Assembly: GCA_050011775.1 (NCBI GenBank)
Contig: JBEKIL010000001.1
Coordinates: 1 to 64,000, forward strand
DNA: 64,000 nucleotides
Direction: 5' to 3'
From: CAVZMI01 sp050011775
GTDB lineage: Bacteria; Bacteroidota; Ignavibacteria; UBA10030; CAVZMI01
Below the pieces are notes generated by a model that saw only the letters and a program-made list of their open reading frames with translations, was not told where the DNA came from and did not search any database. The position numbers were made by a program, and so were the translations under genes. Positions 16,505 through 25,796 of this stretch are shown here, piece after piece; position 1 is the first letter of the stretch; each line of letters starts with the position of its first letter.

Positions 16505-17707
16505 TTATTTCCCTATTTTCTTTTCCAACTCAATTGCCGCAAGCAGAAACGGACCGTACCCCTTGAAGTCATCCGTGCGCTGCGGTTCGCCGAGGTAGTA
16601 TGCCACACTCCCATCGCGATACGGATTGCCACCCAATCCGCCGACGCTACATATATGTTCCAGATGTACAATCCCTGAGGAGTCGATGGAGACCAGATGA
16701 TCGATTATTCCTTCAAACGTCGCCTTTGCCCACCTCCGAAATTCAGAGGGCAGATATCCACGGTTCGCTCCCTTCGCATATACATATGCAAACATCGATG
16801 AGACTGATGCTTCCAGATAATTTCCTTTTTCGTCGGGTTTATCCACAACCTGATACCAGAGTCTTGATTTTCCATCAATTTGTTTGAGCATACTGGCAGC
16901 AAGGTTATTTAATATTTTTAAAAGCTCTTTTCGCTTCGGATGCTGTACGGGAAAATAATCCAGAACATCCACCAATCCCATTGCATACCAGCCGAGCGGT
17001 CGTCCCCACAGGTTCAGCGAGCAGCCGGTCTGCGGATTTGCCCAGCGTTGCTGTTTGCTCTCATCCCAGCCATGAAAATATAAGCCCGTGCGCTCGTCGT
17101 AACAATGTTGTGCGATGAGCAGAAATTGTCTTGCGATGTCATCAAATGCAGCGGTGTCTGTGAATATTACCGAGTAGAGCGTGTAAAACGGTTCTGCCAT
17201 ATATAATCCATCCGTCCACATCTGGTACGGATAGATTTTTTTATGCCAGAAACCGCCGTCACTTGTGCGGGGTTGTTCTGCAAGTTGACGCCTTAGTATT
17301 TCGGCAGCTTTTTTATACTTTGCATCGTGAGTGATATCGTACATTCTTAGAACAGCTTTACCGGACGCGATGTTGTCAAGCTGATATTCTCCAAAGTTAT
17401 AAGTAAGAATAGACCCATTGCTGTCAATATAATGATCAAGATTCTTTTTAAGGTAGTGTATGTACTGACTGTCGCCGCTATGCCGCCACATTTGATACAT
17501 TGCTTCAAGCATCAGACCCTGCTCATAATTCCACTTTTGAGATTTAGCTTCAGTGGGATAGATAATGGAATCGGGGTGCATGGCCAGAAAGCTCTGGGCA
17601 ATACGCGCCGACCAGGGAAAGGCTGTCTCTTTCGAGGTCGGTTGAGCAGACCCGGCGCAGCCTGATAAAACCAGGAAAAAAGTCATCCATATCAATAATC
17701 GCTGCAT
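16505..17707 (-). CDS. GH105 unsaturated rhamnogalacturonyl/galacturonyl hydrolase
   Basis: GH105 enzymes remove the 4,5-unsaturated uronic acid from oligosaccharides made by pectate or rhamnogalacturonan lyases. The protein is 400 residues from the ATG at 17705-17707. An upstream in-frame GTG is ignored because AAGGGGTG sits just before this ATG. A lipoprotein signal ends LSGC. The (alpha/alpha)6-barrel shows the family motif 'MWTDGLYMAEPF', containing the catalytic Asp, and the aromatic 'GRPLGWYAMGLVD' segment. Membrane anchoring in the periplasm is expected. Only 9 bases separate it from GH28, so the two genes are co-transcribed. Confidence 0.92.
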   Translation of the reverse strand: MQRLLIWMTFFLVLSGCAGSAQPTSKETAFPWSARIAQSFLAMHPDSIIYPTEAKSQKWNYEQGLMLEAMYQMWRHSGDSQYIHYLKKNLDHYIDSNGSILTYNFGEYQLDNIASGKAVLRMYDITHDAKYKKAAEILRRQLAEQPRTSDGGFWHKKIYPYQMWTDGLYMAEPFYTLYSVIFTDTAAFDDIARQFLLIAQHCYDERTGLYFHGWDESKQQRWANPQTGCSLNLWGRPLGWYAMGLVDVLDYFPVQHPKRKELLKILNNLAASMLKQIDGKSRLWYQVVDKPDEKGNYLEASVSSMFAYVYAKGANRGYLPSEFRRWAKATFEGIIDHLVSIDSSGIVHLEHICSVGGLGGNPYRDGSVAYYLGEPQRTDDFKGYGPFLLAAIELEKKIGK

Positions 17708-17716
17708 TATCACCCC

Positions 17717-19111
17717 TTACTTACTGTTGATTTTCACATCGATTAAATCGAGATTCTTTACATTTTCGATCACGTTCGGTTCTGCAACATTATTAAACGT
17801 ACAACTTTCAATACGGATATTTTCCGCCGGTGATCGATCATACGCGCGTATCCATACTCCAAATTTACTTTTTTCGCTTTCAATATTTTTAACTTCAATA
17901 TTCCTCACGATGGGTGTAAAACTTCCACTGTCTCCCTCTTCATAATAAAAATCGATTTTCACTACAGCTTCGGCAACCTCTCCGACTTTTATATTTCTCA
18001 TGAAAACATTTTCGATTATACCGCCGCGCATTGCATTTGTTTTTATGCGGAATACGCGGTCCAGCTTCGGACTATCCATGGTATCGTTCTCTGCATACAC
18101 ATTTCTCACGCCGCCCGACATCTCACTGCCGATCACAACACCTCCGTGGCCATCTTTCATCCTGCAACCCTGAACAATAATATTCTCACACGGCATATTC
18201 ACGCGTCTACCGTCGGCATTTCTTCCGGATTTGATCGCAATACAATCGTCACCGTTGTTAAAAAGGCAATTCTTGATTAAAACATCCGTACATGATTCGG
18301 GGTCACAGCCGTCGTTATTGGGCCCGAGTCCTTCGACGGTCACCCCAATGATTGATACATTCTGACACAGCACGGGATTGATAAACCACATCGGAGAATT
18401 TTTAAATGTGATACCTTCGAGCAGCACATTTTTGCATTTGCTTGGTGCGAAAAAATTCGGACGCAGGAAGAATCCTTCACCGAATACCCGTTGTGTTACT
18501 GGAACTCTGCTCTCGCCCATCTCAAAAAGCTTTTCCCGTGCTTCGTTCTGATCCGGTGTGCCCGGTTCCCAACCGTATTCCTTTTTTCCCTTCCAGCTCC
18601 ACCAGTTATCGTTTGCTCCCTGACCATCAAGTACACCCTCGCCGGTGACTGCAATATTCTCCTGCTCATATGCATAGATGAGCGGTGAGTAATTCATACA
18701 CTCGACGCCTTCCCAGCGTGTAAACACGACAGGAAGATATTTATTCGGGTCGACGCTGAACCGTATTGTTGCATTTTTTGAGATATATAAATTGACATTG
18801 CTTTTCAGGTGGATGGCTCCCGCAAGAAAAGTCCCCTTCGGCACAACGACTCTGCCGCCGCCCGACGCATTGCATTTCTCTATGGCTTTTCTAAATGCCC
18901 TGCTGCAATCGGTTTTCCCATCGCCGACAGCTCCGAATTTTGTTACGATAAAGTCCTTATCGGGGAATGCAGGTGGAAAGATACGTTTTAAAATTGAGGG
19001 TACGGCGTCCCAGCCCTGTGGATCGGATGGATCTTGCTGGGCGAAAGCAATTGATGCTGTAATAAAACAGAGCAATGAAATATAGAGCAGATTTAAATGG
19101 GCGACGTTCAT
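17717..19111 (-). CDS. GH28 polygalacturonase
   Basis: GH28 hydrolyses alpha-1,4 links of polygalacturonate or alternating rhamnogalacturonan. The 464-residue protein has a signal peptide (about 1-24, ending AFA) and all family motifs: 'NNDGCDP' (D267), 'NGDDCIAIKSG' (D288, D289), 'GHGG' (H322) and the later 'RIKTNA' segment. The N-terminal 'VTKFGAVGDGKTDCS' is the typical opening of the beta-helix. No T9SS domain, so periplasmic. It is the first gene of the GH28-GH105-CE12 group. Confidence 0.95.
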   Translation of the reverse strand: MNVAHLNLLYISLLCFITASIAFAQQDPSDPQGWDAVPSILKRIFPPAFPDKDFIVTKFGAVGDGKTDCSRAFRKAIEKCNASGGGRVVVPKGTFLAGAIHLKSNVNLYISKNATIRFSVDPNKYLPVVFTRWEGVECMNYSPLIYAYEQENIAVTGEGVLDGQGANDNWWSWKGKKEYGWEPGTPDQNEAREKLFEMGESRVPVTQRVFGEGFFLRPNFFAPSKCKNVLLEGITFKNSPMWFINPVLCQNVSIIGVTVEGLGPNNDGCDPESCTDVLIKNCLFNNGDDCIAIKSGRNADGRRVNMPCENIIVQGCRMKDGHGGVVIGSEMSGGVRNVYAENDTMDSPKLDRVFRIKTNAMRGGIIENVFMRNIKVGEVAEAVVKIDFYYEEGDSGSFTPIVRNIEVKNIESEKSKFGVWIRAYDRSPAENIRIESCTFNNVAEPNVIENVKNLDLIDVKINSK

Positions 19112-19178
19112 GGTTGCCGGTTTCTTTTATTTCTTACGCCACGCCGTGGATTTATGTATTGATGTAGTATTCAGTCTC

Positions 19179-19198
19179 CCCACGATTTACGTCGTGGG
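19179..19198. repeat. Perfect 7-bp hairpin between PL9 and GH28 genes
   Basis: cccacga (19179-19185) pairs with tcgtggg (19192-19198) across a six-base loop. It occupies the middle of the gap between the PL9 stop and the GH28 start. There is no T run, so it looks more like a palindromic repeat relic than a terminator. Confidence 0.5.
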
Positions 19199-19275
19199 TT
19201 ACATTATATTGTCACTGCATTACTTGAGCTTTAAATCTTACATCACTCCGTGGTTCTTTCTGATAAAGAGGGTTG

Positions 19276-21726
19276 CTATTTAATCAGCACCATTTTCTTT
19301 ATCTGCTGCTCGCCACCGCTTTCAAGAACGCTGAAATAGATACCAGACGGCAGGGACGCTGCATCAAATCGCACAGAAATTATTTTCTCCGGTTCAGCCT
19401 GACCCGAGAAAAGCGTCCTGATTTCCTGTCCGAGGGTGTTCATCACTTTTAGTTTCGCTGTTCCTTGTTTAGCCACAGTGAAGCGGATGATCGTGGTCGG
19501 ATTGAACGGATTGGGATAATTCTGTGACAGTTGGAAATTAAAAATCTCTTTTCCATTCCCCACAGCGATGCCGTTCGGCACGGATGATTCAAAGCAACCT
19601 AAATCGGGCGCAGAGCCGTTATATGCCAATCCGACATCCGTTCCCTGATCAATAAGCGAACTGCCCGTAGCAAGATGTAAGAAGTTAACGTCCGGAAGAC
19701 TGCCGTCGACCTTCCTGGGACCGCGTACGCCGACTGTGTCGAGAGTGATAAAATCTTCAGCGGTCACATTGAAAGGACTTAACCAACTGTTCGTTTGTTG
19801 TATCGCATAACTACCAATAAGAGCTTGACCACCGAACGTAATGCAATTAATTACGGTCAAAGTGCTCCCATCTTTCAAACTGCCCGTGATATTGTAATCT
19901 GTACCATTCCTATAGGCAGTACAGTTGAACAGAGTCATCGAACCCCTGTTATTGTTTTGATCAAAACCTTTCACTCGGTTATCAAATGAAAGGCAATTTT
20001 TCAGAATCATATTATGACGCAAATTTTGTATATTACTGCTATCACCACCGCCCATTTTGAATCCATTTCCATTTCCAGAGCTTCCACTCCCATTTTTAAG
20101 AAAACCGTTGTTAAAGCACCAACTGTTTTCAATTATTGTTGTTACATTATCGGATGGCCGTAAATATCCATCCCAACCATCGTCCGAATTCTGCCACGAC
20201 CTGCAGCCGTAAAAGTAATTTCCCGTACCGACATCGAGCTTCGGTGCAAAACCGTCGGCATTTTTTTGACCTGCATCTGCATTATAATATGAATCACAGT
20301 TGATGATCCGGTTGTTCGATGCCCCGTTGCTGAGTTGAAGTCCCGTGTCGTAGTTTTCATAAAACGCACAAAATTCTATTGTATTATTCGAGCCACTGAG
20401 AATCATCCCGTTATCACCGGCTTTGTAAATATCCAAACCCTTTACGTGCCAGTAATTACCTGAGAGATCAACGCCCCTGTTACTGCTGCCCACTACCATC
20501 GAAGAAAAATCCAGAACAGGACGTTCACCGGGGTAGGCCAACAGATAATACCTGCTGATACTTGTACCGTTTTTCGAGATTCCGATTTTTGCACTCAGCA
20601 TATAGCGGCCACCGCGGACAAAGATCGTATCACCGGGCTGGGCAAACGATATTGCCCTTGGAATTGTCTTGAAAGGTAATTCATATGAACCGGGATTTGT
20701 ATCGAGTCCGTCGGGTGATACATAAAAACCGAGTACGACGTCCGGTGCCACGCCTTTACCTGTGACCGTAACATTCTGTGCCGAAACTCCACCACCTGTA
20801 TTCGCGATGATCTTGTTGTACTCGAGAATCGAGTCCGGTGCAAACTTTACATAGATTGCAGTGCTGCTGAGAGTACCGCCTGTATATGGAACATTAATGG
20901 AGGCCGCATATCCCGATCCGCTTATGGTTGATACTTCAAATCCTGCCGGAGCTATTACTGTGATAGTATCGGATCCCGGTGTCAGGTTGGTGGCCGAGAG
21001 CAAGTAGGACATTTCTTTCGATCCGCCTGCGTGAACACTACCGAACGAAAGAGTGTCAGGAAAAATACTTATCGTCGGTGTTCCCGGTGCAACCGTGGTT
21101 CCGGAAATGACCACATCGGTCAGACATACGTACTTCGTGGGACTTGGAGTAGAATTATACCATGGATAAATTCTTAAATAAAATTTCTGACCATCCACGA
21201 CTGGCACACCCGGAATATATGAAAGTGCCGTCATTGCAACCGTTCGTATATCCGGTAATGACATAGAAGTTGGATTTAATTGGGTCTGTATGATGAACGT
21301 AGAGTCGGTGGAATAATAGATGTTCGCAAATAAATGTCCGTTAGTTCCAAAGCAGCCAATATTAAGAGCGATGGATTGGACGGTAAAAATATAGCCCGGG
21401 GTGGGAGACACTGAGTACTGTATATATCGTGTACTATTCTCTGTGGTTTCTTCCGGCCAATATAGATTATTGCGCCAGATTCTCTCTGCAGCACCGACCG
21501 GCGAACCACTGGTACTGTCACCACCGATGAAGTCTCTCACAGACATCGTGTCTGACAGGATTTGAGGAGATGCCGTAATATTGCCAGAAATTATTGCTGT
21601 CGTGTCCACAGTCAAGGCCCAGGTCGCTGACGCTGACTGTGTGTAGGCATTCAGTGTCAATACAAGGAAAGTAACCAGAACCTGAATGCAGAAGATAAAC
21701 GACAAACGGTTCGACAAGATAACCAT
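19276..21726 (-). CDS. PL9-type pectate lyase, T9SS-exported
   Basis: PL9 lyases cut polygalacturonate by beta-elimination, yielding the unsaturated products used by GH105 and KduI. The 816-residue protein has a signal peptide (about 10-30), an N-terminal beta domain (35-210), an Ig-like domain (218-325), then the PL9 beta-helix from 'FYVSPDGLDTNPGS' (334) with 'ADGFAPKL' (probable Bronsted base K496) and 'WQNSDDGWDGY' (511-521). The last ~85 residues are a T9SS sorting domain with 'NYPNPFNPTTIIRF'. Surface attachment or secretion is expected. A GAGGTGAGGGG ribosome site precedes the ATG. It is the main endo-acting enzyme of the island. Confidence 0.92.
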   Translation of the reverse strand: MVILSNRLSFIFCIQVLVTFLVLTLNAYTQSASATWALTVDTTAIISGNITASPQILSDTMSVRDFIGGDSTSGSPVGAAERIWRNNLYWPEETTENSTRYIQYSVSPTPGYIFTVQSIALNIGCFGTNGHLFANIYYSTDSTFIIQTQLNPTSMSLPDIRTVAMTALSYIPGVPVVDGQKFYLRIYPWYNSTPSPTKYVCLTDVVISGTTVAPGTPTISIFPDTLSFGSVHAGGSKEMSYLLSATNLTPGSDTITVIAPAGFEVSTISGSGYAASINVPYTGGTLSSTAIYVKFAPDSILEYNKIIANTGGGVSAQNVTVTGKGVAPDVVLGFYVSPDGLDTNPGSYELPFKTIPRAISFAQPGDTIFVRGGRYMLSAKIGISKNGTSISRYYLLAYPGERPVLDFSSMVVGSSNRGVDLSGNYWHVKGLDIYKAGDNGMILSGSNNTIEFCAFYENYDTGLQLSNGASNNRIINCDSYYNADAGQKNADGFAPKLDVGTGNYFYGCRSWQNSDDGWDGYLRPSDNVTTIIENSWCFNNGFLKNGSGSSGNGNGFKMGGGDSSNIQNLRHNMILKNCLSFDNRVKGFDQNNNRGSMTLFNCTAYRNGTDYNITGSLKDGSTLTVINCITFGGQALIGSYAIQQTNSWLSPFNVTAEDFITLDTVGVRGPRKVDGSLPDVNFLHLATGSSLIDQGTDVGLAYNGSAPDLGCFESSVPNGIAVGNGKEIFNFQLSQNYPNPFNPTTIIRFTVAKQGTAKLKVMNTLGQEIRTLFSGQAEPEKIISVRFDAASLPSGIYFSVLESGGEQQIKKMVLIK

Positions 21727-21808
21727 CCCCTCACCTCACGATACAATGAAAAAAACCTCACCACGTTTTACAGTGGAGATTCTTAAGATTGAAAACGGAT
21801 GGATAGTG

Positions 21809-23263
21809 TTATACCGTATACGCCGATGAAGCTGTTTCGCCGCCGCGGCCTGTCCAGTTCGTATGGAAGAACTCGCCGCGCGGTTTGTCGACTCGTTCGT
21901 ACATATGTGCCCCGAAGTAATCACGCTGGGCTTGTAGTAAATTTGCCGGCAGGCGCGAGTTTCGGAATCCATCATAGTAATTGAGTGCCGTTGCTGACGC
22001 CGGCACCCAGATTCCGTTCAACACTGCGGTTGAAATTACACGCCGCCATGCATCCTGTGACGCCTCGATTTTTTCTTTAAAGAATGGATCGAGGAGGAGA
22101 TTGCTCAACGCTGGATTATTATCGAATGCTTCTTTTATCTTGCCCAGAAAAACGGAGCGAATGATGCATCCACCGCGCCACAGGAGAGCAATCCCGCCAT
22201 AATTCAATGTCCATTTGTACTCTTCTGCCGCCGCGCGCATCATTGTAAAACCCTGTGCGTATGAAACGAGTTTCGATGCATAGAGTGCCTTTTCGAGATC
22301 GGCGAGAAAGACTTGTTTGTCGCCGTTGAATTTCGTTTTTGGACCGCTTAATACTTGTGAGGCTTTCACTCGCTCTTCTTTCATTGCAGAGAGACAGCGC
22401 GCATAGACAGCTTCACTTATCATCGTCAGTGGAACACCGAGGTCCAGCGACGCGACGCTCGTCCATTTGCCGGTTCCTTTTTGACCGGCGGTATCGAGAA
22501 TTTTATCGACCAGCGGTTTTCCATCTACATCTTTGAATGCAAGAATATCACGCGTAATTTCAATGAGGTAGCTGTTGAGATCGCCTGTATTCCATTTTTT
22601 AAATACTTCGTGCATTTCACCGGCGTTCATACCGAGCAATTCGTTCATGATTTGATAAGCTTCGCAGATGAGCTGCATATCGCCGTACTCGATTCCGTTA
22701 TGAACCATTTTTACGAAATGTCCGGCACCGTCGCTGCCGACCCAATCGCAGCAGGGCGTTCCGTCGGCGACTTTTGCAGCGATGGACTGGAAAATCGGTT
22801 TGATGTGCGGCCAGGCACCCGGCGATCCTCCGGGCATTACCGATGGTCCGCGCAGCGCGCCTTCTTCTCCACCCGATATTCCCGTTCCGATAAATTGCAT
22901 TCCTTTGCTCTCGAGATACTTTGTGCGGCGGATCGTATCGGGATAATGCGAGTTTCCGCCGTCGATGATAATATCTTCCTTTTCAAGAAGCGGAATTAGC
23001 TTTTCGATGAAATCATCGACTGCTTTCCCGGCTTTCACCATCAGCATAATCTTATGCGGGGTTTTAAGCGAGGCAACGAATTCTTTGAGCGAATGTGTGC
23101 CAATAATATTTTTCCCCTTTGCACGTCCCTGCACGAAGTTATCGACTTTTTCCACTGTCCGGTTGAATACTGCAACGGTGAACCCGTGACTTTCCATATT
23201 CAGCACGAGGTTCTCTCCCATCACTGCTAAACCTACCAATCCGATATCGGCTTTCTGTTCCAT
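21809..23263 (-). CDS. gnd: 6-phosphogluconate dehydrogenase, decarboxylating
   Basis: Gnd oxidises 6-phosphogluconate to ribulose 5-phosphate and CO2. From the ATG at 23261-23263, chosen because AGGGAAAAT precedes it and the family start 'KADIGLVGLAVMGENL' follows, the protein is 484 residues, the usual long form. Visible motifs are 'IDGGNSHYPDT', 'GTGISGGEEGALRGPS' and 'KMVHNGIEYGDMQLI'. The gene follows the LarA homologue by 73 bases in the same direction, inside a uronate operon where a pentose-phosphate enzyme is not expected. That placement suggests uronate carbon can reach 6-phosphogluconate. Confidence 0.95.
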   Translation of the reverse strand: MEQKADIGLVGLAVMGENLVLNMESHGFTVAVFNRTVEKVDNFVQGRAKGKNIIGTHSLKEFVASLKTPHKIMLMVKAGKAVDDFIEKLIPLLEKEDIIIDGGNSHYPDTIRRTKYLESKGMQFIGTGISGGEEGALRGPSVMPGGSPGAWPHIKPIFQSIAAKVADGTPCCDWVGSDGAGHFVKMVHNGIEYGDMQLICEAYQIMNELLGMNAGEMHEVFKKWNTGDLNSYLIEITRDILAFKDVDGKPLVDKILDTAGQKGTGKWTSVASLDLGVPLTMISEAVYARCLSAMKEERVKASQVLSGPKTKFNGDKQVFLADLEKALYASKLVSYAQGFTMMRAAAEEYKWTLNYGGIALLWRGGCIIRSVFLGKIKEAFDNNPALSNLLLDPFFKEKIEASQDAWRRVISTAVLNGIWVPASATALNYYDGFRNSRLPANLLQAQRDYFGAHMYERVDKPRGEFFHTNWTGRGGETASSAYTV

Positions 23264-23336
23264 TCTTATTTTCCCTATGTTAGATTGTTGATGGTGTATT
23301 CTATGTTCTTCCATTAATGAATTAACTGCACGAGAG

Positions 23337-24608
23337 TCATCGAAAACGTTCCTTATGCGCCCACAATCCCAGAGCGGGGTTTGAGATGTAGAAGATTTTC
23401 TCGCCGTCAGGCATTGTGTTGAATCCTTCGATAAGTTTTTCGGGACTATATCTCCTCATCATCAGGGACAAATCGGCATACTTAAAGTTAACGCTTTCAA
23501 TTTCTTGTTTTGAGATATTAGCAGGGCAATACGTGATTGAAAAACGTCCTTCGGATGAACCGTGGATCAGATGTGCGGCTGCACTTAAATTGTTTTTCAG
23601 GTCGTCGGTATCGTTCACATACTGTAATGTTTTCGGTGTACCGACATAGCCATATTTTCGAATGAGAGCATCGATTTGCCTATCTTCACCAAACTCTTTT
23701 AATCCCGGAGCCAATACGATCAGTTCTCCACCGTCAGCTATCGCCATCCGTGTGCGATAGATGCTTTTGTTACCCAGCCATGTGCTTTTATATTCCGAAG
23801 GATCGAGATAGACCACAACCTTCTTCAACGGTTCCTTGACCATCTGGAAGTTCACTTTCAGCGAGAGAGCCGCCGGACGATTGAAACATTCCAGATCGTC
23901 ACCAACATATAGACCGCGCACTTTAAGCCGGCCGTCACCGCCGCGTGAAACTACAGTGTGAACGTAAATGATCGGGAGATTTCTTATAAAATGATCGGAT
24001 GCATAATTAAAAACAGTGCGCACCGGATTTTCGGCACGCCCCATGATTCGCTCCATACCATACACGGCTCCAAGAAAGTGACTTTTGTTGATCCCTTCCG
24101 GCCCGCCTGTCCCGACAAGGACGTTCTTATTGTAACTGGCCATGCCGATCACTTCGTGAGGTACGACCTGACCGAGCGATATTATCAGGTCAAAATTACC
24201 CTCAACCAATAATTTATTGACCTGTGCTTTCCATCCGTAATTCAATTTTCCTTCCGACTGCTGAAAAATAAATTCGGACGGGACTTCACCGAGCGTTACA
24301 ACGTCATTGCGCCAATCATGAACCCGAAAGAGATTGAGCGGCATACTGCCGAACATATTTTGAATCTCCTGTTCGGTCATGGGAACGTGTGTTCCCAGAG
24401 CGGGCAAAACATCAGTGAGCTTCTCTTTGTAGTACTCCCATATAAGCCGTGTGAGCACACCGGCATGCGAATGGAAGCGGGTGAAATCAGAAGGAATAGC
24501 CAATACTTTTTTCTTCACACCCAACTTTGCCAGCGCTTCAAATAATCCTGTTCTCAGGTCCTTTTCCTCAAGAACATCGTTTTCAGAACCCCTGCTGAAA
24601 AGTAGCAT
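23337..24608 (-). CDS. LarA-family nickel-pincer racemase/epimerase homologue, possible mannonate-gluconate 2-epimerase
   Basis: The family (DUF2088) uses a nickel-pincer nucleotide to invert alpha-hydroxy acids by hydride transfer; lactate racemase LarA is the founder. This 423-residue protein keeps D41 and R44 ('PSDFTR'), H74 ('GTHVP'), H151, K161 and H177. H151 to K161 (10) and to H177 (26) are the spacings of LarA H174, K184 (cofactor anchor) and H200 (nickel ligand), so it should be active. It lies 22 bases after a PfkB kinase and 73 before gnd. From memory, a D-gluconate 2-epimerase activity is known among LarA homologues; mannonate is the C2 epimer of gluconate and an intermediate of this very pathway. 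The substrate is inferred. Cofactor makers LarB, LarC and LarE are not in the window. Confidence 0.8.
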   Translation of the reverse strand: MLLFSRGSENDVLEEKDLRTGLFEALAKLGVKKKVLAIPSDFTRFHSHAGVLTRLIWEYYKEKLTDVLPALGTHVPMTEQEIQNMFGSMPLNLFRVHDWRNDVVTLGEVPSEFIFQQSEGKLNYGWKAQVNKLLVEGNFDLIISLGQVVPHEVIGMASYNKNVLVGTGGPEGINKSHFLGAVYGMERIMGRAENPVRTVFNYASDHFIRNLPIIYVHTVVSRGGDGRLKVRGLYVGDDLECFNRPAALSLKVNFQMVKEPLKKVVVYLDPSEYKSTWLGNKSIYRTRMAIADGGELIVLAPGLKEFGEDRQIDALIRKYGYVGTPKTLQYVNDTDDLKNNLSAAAHLIHGSSEGRFSITYCPANISKQEIESVNFKYADLSLMMRRYSPEKLIEGFNTMPDGEKIFYISNPALGLWAHKERFR

Positions 24609-24629
24609 CTATTTTTTCTCTACGCGTAA

Positions 24630-25715
24630 TTATCTTTTGATTCTGGCGGAGCCGCCGTTCATCACATCCTTGACTTCATCCAGCCTAATGATGCTCGTGT
24701 CTCCGCGTGTACTCTGAAGTAGCGCTCCATGGGCTGCGCCCATCTCCACACATTCCTGCAAAGTCATACCATTCAACAATCCGTAGATCATTCCGCTGCA
24801 GAACCCGTCGCCTCCACCGATTCGGTCTTCGATCTCAAGATTTTCGTACCTCTTTGATTCATAAAAGATACCGTCGTAATACATGATCGCCGACCAATTG
24901 TTGATCAACGCGCTTTTCACTTCACGCAAAGTAGTACCGACAATTTGGATATTGTGATATGCGGTAGTGACTCTTTTCACCATTTTTATATATGCTTCCA
25001 CCGGTAAGGTGGTCAGAGTCTCATTGGTCCCTTCCACCTCAAATCCGAGTACTTTCTGGAAATCTTCTTCATTACCAATCAGAACATCAATATAAGGGAT
25101 AAGGTTCTTTGTCACTTCGATAGCTTTTTCACTCGACCAGAGTCTGCTCCTAAAATTCAGATCATAGCTCACAATGGTCCCGGCTTCATGTGCTGCTTTC
25201 ATCGCTTCCTTTACCACTTCTATACAGTTATCACTCAACGCCGTGAAAATTCCTCCCGTATGAAACCAACGTGCCTTTCTTACAGTAAAAATCCTTTTCC
25301 AATCGACTTCCCCCGGCTTCATATGAGAAACGGCCGTATGGCCGCGATCATACATCATTGCACTGGCACGTAAACCGATCCCCACTTCGGTGAAGTTCAG
25401 ACCGATCCGATCATCCCTGCCTACACCGTCAAAGGGAACCCAGATCACCTCACTGATGTCCATGCCGCTGGCTTGGGCATGATTCCGGATGAAATGTCCT
25501 AGCGGATTCTCGACAAGGCGGGATACCCAACCGGTACGCAAGCCAAAACGGGAAAGTGCATGTGCAACATTGTATTCTCCGCCGCCGGCATATATTTCTA
25601 ATATTGGTGTTGACTCGATGCGCTGGTGACCCGGCGGACTCAATCGAATCATGCATTCACCGAGTGACAACAAATCAAATTCACATTTAGACACCGGATG
25701 TATCTTCAACGCCAT
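24630..25715 (-). CDS. PfkB-family sugar (acid) kinase, paralogue 1
   Basis: The 361-residue ribokinase/PfkB-fold kinase has the N-terminal 'LLSLGECMIRLSPPG' and 'GGGEYNVA' motifs and the C-terminal anion hole 'RIGGGDGFCSG', where the final Asp is the catalytic base. It resembles 2-keto-3-deoxygluconate kinases. It is a diverged tandem duplicate of the next gene (25797-26879). The substrate-binding segments after residue 60 differ strongly between the two. It immediately precedes the LarA homologue, so it could phosphorylate KDG or the epimerised product gluconate. A good AAAGGG ribosome site precedes the ATG. Confidence 0.85.
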   Translation of the reverse strand: MALKIHPVSKCEFDLLSLGECMIRLSPPGHQRIESTPILEIYAGGGEYNVAHALSRFGLRTGWVSRLVENPLGHFIRNHAQASGMDISEVIWVPFDGVGRDDRIGLNFTEVGIGLRASAMMYDRGHTAVSHMKPGEVDWKRIFTVRKARWFHTGGIFTALSDNCIEVVKEAMKAAHEAGTIVSYDLNFRSRLWSSEKAIEVTKNLIPYIDVLIGNEEDFQKVLGFEVEGTNETLTTLPVEAYIKMVKRVTTAYHNIQIVGTTLREVKSALINNWSAIMYYDGIFYESKRYENLEIEDRIGGGDGFCSGMIYGLLNGMTLQECVEMGAAHGALLQSTRGDTSIIRLDEVKDVMNGGSARIKR

Positions 25716-25796
25716 TATTGTATCCCTTTCACTTAACGAAAAAGAATTCTATTGTTCTCCGGAATTTTTTCAAAATATTCTTTGTTGTGCCTGCAA

